Source: an uncultured Clostridia bacterium
Lineage (GTDB): Bacteria > Bacillota > Clostridia > TANB77 > CAG-508
DNA length: 64,000 nucleotides
NCBI GenBank assembly: GCA_934167495.1
Contig: CAKPKP010000004.1
Span: 1 to 64,000 of the forward strand
Direction: 5' to 3'
The notes below the pieces were generated by a model. It saw only the letters and a program-made list of their open reading frames with translations. It made no database searches and had not been told where the DNA came from. Shown here piece after piece: positions 61,710 through 64,000 of this stretch. The translations under genes and the position numbers were made by a program. Position 1 is the stretch's first letter, and each line of letters begins with the position of its first letter.

Positions 61710-63005
61710 TTATCTTCCTATAGAATAATATTCTACATTTGCTTTTTTCATTTCATCTAAACTATATATATTTCTACCATCATAAACTAATGGTGTTTTC
61801 ATTAATTTTTTATATGTTTCTGGTTTAACAGCTTTTATTTCATTCCATTCTGTAAAAACAAAACATACATTAGCATCTTTTAATGCTTCTTCTGGATTTG
61901 ATGTGTATACTATTTCAGTTGGATATCTCTTTTTAAAATTTTCTACTCCATTTGGGTCATATGCATATATTTTTGCACCTTGTTTTAATAATAAGTCTAT
62001 ATTATCTATTGATGGAGCTTCTCTTAAATCATCTGTTCCTGGTTTAAATGTTAATCCTAAAACAGCAACTTTTAATCCGTTAAATGTTATTAATCTATCA
62101 GCTGCTTTTTTATACAATCTTATTTTTTGAGCAGCATTTACATCAACAGCAGCTTCGACAGTTTTTAAATTATATCCGTATTGTTTTGCAAGATATTTCA
62201 AAGCTTTAGTATCTTTTGGAAAACAACTTCCACCATATCCTATACCTGCTCTTAAGAAGTTTGAGCCTATTCTATCATCATATTTCATACCTTCTGCAAC
62301 ATCTTCTATATTAGCACCTACTAATTCACAAAGATTTGCTATATCGTTCATATATGATATTTTTAATGCCAAAAAGTCATTTGATGCATATTTAATCATC
62401 TCTGCACTTCTTCTACTAACAGAAACAATTGGTAAATTAAATGGTTTATAAATTTCTTTTAGCATTTCTTCTGCTTTTTTACTTTCAGTTCCTATTACTA
62501 TTCTTTTTGCATGTAAAGTATCTCTTACAGCTGTTCCTTGTGCTAAGAATTCTGGATTACTTGCAACTTCAACTTTTATTGTCTTATCTGGTAAAAAGTC
62601 ATTTATAAATTGTTCAACTTTATCATTAGTTCCTATTGGAACTGTTGATTTTACAACAACTAAGCAATCATGTTCAATAGATTCTGCTATTTGTCTTGAA
62701 ACTGTTGCTACATAACTAAGATTTGCTGAACCATCTGGTTGTTCTGGTGTTCCAACACCTATAAAAATTGCATCAGCATTTTTATAAGCACTTTTAAAAT
62801 CTGTTGTATAATCAAGTCTTCCTTCTTTATAATTTTTTTGCATTAATCCTTCTAAGTCTTGTTCAAAAATAGGTGATTTTCCCTCTTTCATTGTTTGTAC
62901 TTTATTTTCATCTATATCTACACATACTACATTATGACCTTTTTCTGCAAAACATACTCCTGCTACTAAACCTACATATCCTGTTCCTGCTACTGCTATT
63001 TTCAT
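61710..63005 (-). CDS. ugd: UDP-glucose 6-dehydrogenase
   Basis: The 431-residue enzyme oxidises UDP-glucose to UDP-glucuronate. It has the Rossmann start MKIAVAGTGYVGLVAGVCFA, GVGTPEQPDG, VVKSTVPIGT, NPEFLAQGTAV, and the catalytic Cys in GGSCFPKDTKAL (about 259). Length and order are normal. It sits 24 bases downstream of a UDP-sugar epimerase gene and feeds capsule or teichuronic-type glycan synthesis. RBS AGGAGG before ATG. Confidence 0.96.
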   Translation of the reverse strand: MKIAVAGTGYVGLVAGVCFAEKGHNVVCVDIDENKVQTMKEGKSPIFEQDLEGLMQKNYKEGRLDYTTDFKSAYKNADAIFIGVGTPEQPDGSANLSYVATVSRQIAESIEHDCLVVVKSTVPIGTNDKVEQFINDFLPDKTIKVEVASNPEFLAQGTAVRDTLHAKRIVIGTESKKAEEMLKEIYKPFNLPIVSVSRRSAEMIKYASNDFLALKISYMNDIANLCELVGANIEDVAEGMKYDDRIGSNFLRAGIGYGGSCFPKDTKALKYLAKQYGYNLKTVEAAVDVNAAQKIRLYKKAADRLITFNGLKVAVLGLTFKPGTDDLREAPSIDNIDLLLKQGAKIYAYDPNGVENFKKRYPTEIVYTSNPEEALKDANVCFVFTEWNEIKAVKPETYKKLMKTPLVYDGRNIYSLDEMKKANVEYYSIGR

Positions 63006-63029
63006 TTTTGATTCCTCCTACTTATTATT

Positions 63030-64000
63030 TTATAAATATAATTCTTTATTTATTTTATACCATTCTACAAAATTTTCAATACCTTTTTCAAAAGAAGTTT
63101 TTGGATCATACCCTATTAATTCTTTTGCTTTTGATATATCTGCAAAAGTTCTTTGTACATCACCAGGTTGCATTGGCAACTGATTTATTTTTGGCTCTTT
63201 GCCTAATACTTTTGCTATTGTATTTATCATTTCTTTTAATGTTACAGGTGTTGAATTTCCTAAATTTAATATTTCATAAACATTATTATTATTTTCTACA
63301 TATTTTGCAGATCTTATTATTCCATCTACAATATCTTCTATATATGTATAGTCTCTTGATGTTGTGCCATCTCCAAACATAGGTATTTCTTTATCTTCTA
63401 ACATAAGTCTTGTAAATTTATTTATTGCTAAATCAGGTCTTTGTTTTGGACCAAATACTGTAAAAAATCTAAGCATTATAACATTAAAATTAAATAATTT
63501 ATGATATACATGTGTCATAACTTCATTTGCTTTTTTTGTTGCTGCATATGGGCTTATTGCAAAATCTACAATCATATCTTCTTTAAATGGGACAGTTTTA
63601 CAATTTCCATATACACTACTTGATGAAGCCATTACCAAATTGGTAATATTATTTAATTTCATTTCTTCTAATATATTTTGTGTTCCCATACAATTTACTT
63701 CTTGATATAATACAGGATTTTCTATTGATGGTCTAACTCCCGCCATAGCAGCTAAATGTATAACTACATCTATATTATTTTCTTTAAATATTTTTTCTAT
63801 TGCTTGTCTATCTCTAATATCATTTTTGTATAATTTAAAATTCTCATTTAAATTAATTTCTTTTATATTGTTTTCTTTTATAGTTGGATTATAAAAATCG
63901 CAAAAATTATCTATTCCTACAACTTTATTTCCTTCTTTTAATAATCTTTCTGCTAAACTAGATCCTATAAATCCTGCAGCTCCTGTAATAAAATATGTTT
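63030..64000 (-). CDS. UDP-glucuronate/UDP-glucose 4-epimerase family, start beyond window edge
   Basis: Reading from 64000 the frame gives TYFITGAAGFIGSSLAERLLK, HLAAMAGVRPSIENP, SSSSVYGNC, the catalytic SPYAATKKANE (Y-x3-K), LRFFTVFGPKQRPD and SRDYTYIEDIVDGI. It is a short-chain dehydrogenase/reductase-type sugar-nucleotide epimerase. The GVRPSIENP and RQRPD patterns fit UDP-glucuronate 4-epimerases, which fits the neighbouring ugd. Only a few N-terminal residues are missing. Confidence 0.92.
   Translation of the reverse strand, partial: TYFITGAAGFIGSSLAERLLKEGNKVVGIDNFCDFYNPTIKENNIKEINLNENFKLYKNDIRDRQAIEKIFKENNIDVVIHLAAMAGVRPSIENPVLYQEVNCMGTQNILEEMKLNNITNLVMASSSSVYGNCKTVPFKEDMIVDFAISPYAATKKANEVMTHVYHKLFNFNVIMLRFFTVFGPKQRPDLAINKFTRLMLEDKEIPMFGDGTTSRDYTYIEDIVDGIIRSAKYVENNNNVYEILNLGNSTPVTLKEMINTIAKVLGKEPKINQLPMQPGDVQRTFADISKAKELIGYDPKTSFEKGIENFVEWYKINKELYL

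Overview
The window is a stretch of very AT-rich chromosome from an anaerobic, endospore-forming member of the Clostridia, most like the uncultured gut clostridia known from metagenomes. The spore genes (spoVS, gerW/ytfJ, spoVM, ytxC, gpr), pyruvate formate-lyase with its activase, the recA-recX-scpA order and the rlmN-prpC-prkC-rpe order support this. The exact lineage is inference. Most genes lie on the minus strand in short, closely packed operons.

Layout: (1) 1-2.9 kb, pilin-like surface proteins with InlB-type repeats. (2) 3-8.2 kb, an SSB-like protein, murI, spoVS and recD2. (3) 8.4-9.6 kb, a CapA-like lipoprotein with foreign codon use. (4) 9.7-17.2 kb, housekeeping: ymdB, hisS, a metallo-beta-lactamase-fold hydrolase, relA/spoT, recJ and tcdA. 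(5) 17.3-19.9 kb, a CsoR-controlled copper exporter. (6) 20-23.5 kb, recA-recX-scpA-DUF2953-gerW. (7) 23.5-30 kb, a peptide-binding lipoprotein or membrane-anchored protein, a U32 protein, a foreign Cys-rich gene, a YvyF-like regulator and tyrS. (8) 30-37 kb, an HD-GYP protein, a strongly divergent SecDF pair, an HD hydrolase, a sugar aminotransferase and a DUF2142 membrane protein. (9) 37-38.8 kb, rpmB, spoVM (24 codons), nth and a small Cys-rich gene. (10) 38.8-48.8 kb, a bactofilin-like membrane protein, rpe, the PASTA kinase and its phosphatase, rlmN, then a membrane glycosylation cluster. (11) 49-57 kb, a foreign-looking SleB-like gene, two RluA-family pseudouridine synthases, pflB/pflA, asd and ytxC. 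(12) 57-64 kb, gpr, yebC and a surface-polysaccharide operon (UDP-sugar epimerase, ugd, LCP protein, pilin/LamG protein).

The main discovery candidate concerns the arginine codon CGG. I checked every CGG against the reading frames. In native-looking genes it occurs in frame only five times. At four of these sites the coding sequence clearly continues in the +1 frame, as if the C were skipped and the following GGN read as glycine. The shift restores an RluA-family catalytic-domain motif, joins two halves of a membrane protein, joins a pilin N-terminus to its InlB-repeat body, and adds a 40-residue tail to an HD-GYP protein. At the fifth site the shift gives an immediate stop inside a terminator loop. 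The only other in-frame CGGs lie in two genes with foreign codon use. Dozens of out-of-frame CGG triplets are unremarkable. This looks like an unassigned or starved CGG codon coupled to +1 frameshifting (or quadruplet CGGN decoding), which ordinary annotation would record as split or broken genes.

A second candidate is a family of intergenic elements (5.3, 30.1, 38.5 and 48.9 kb, with a fragment at 27.7 kb). Each has a covarying outer stem, a variable inner stem and a conserved palindromic core. Two copies share 98 identical bases.
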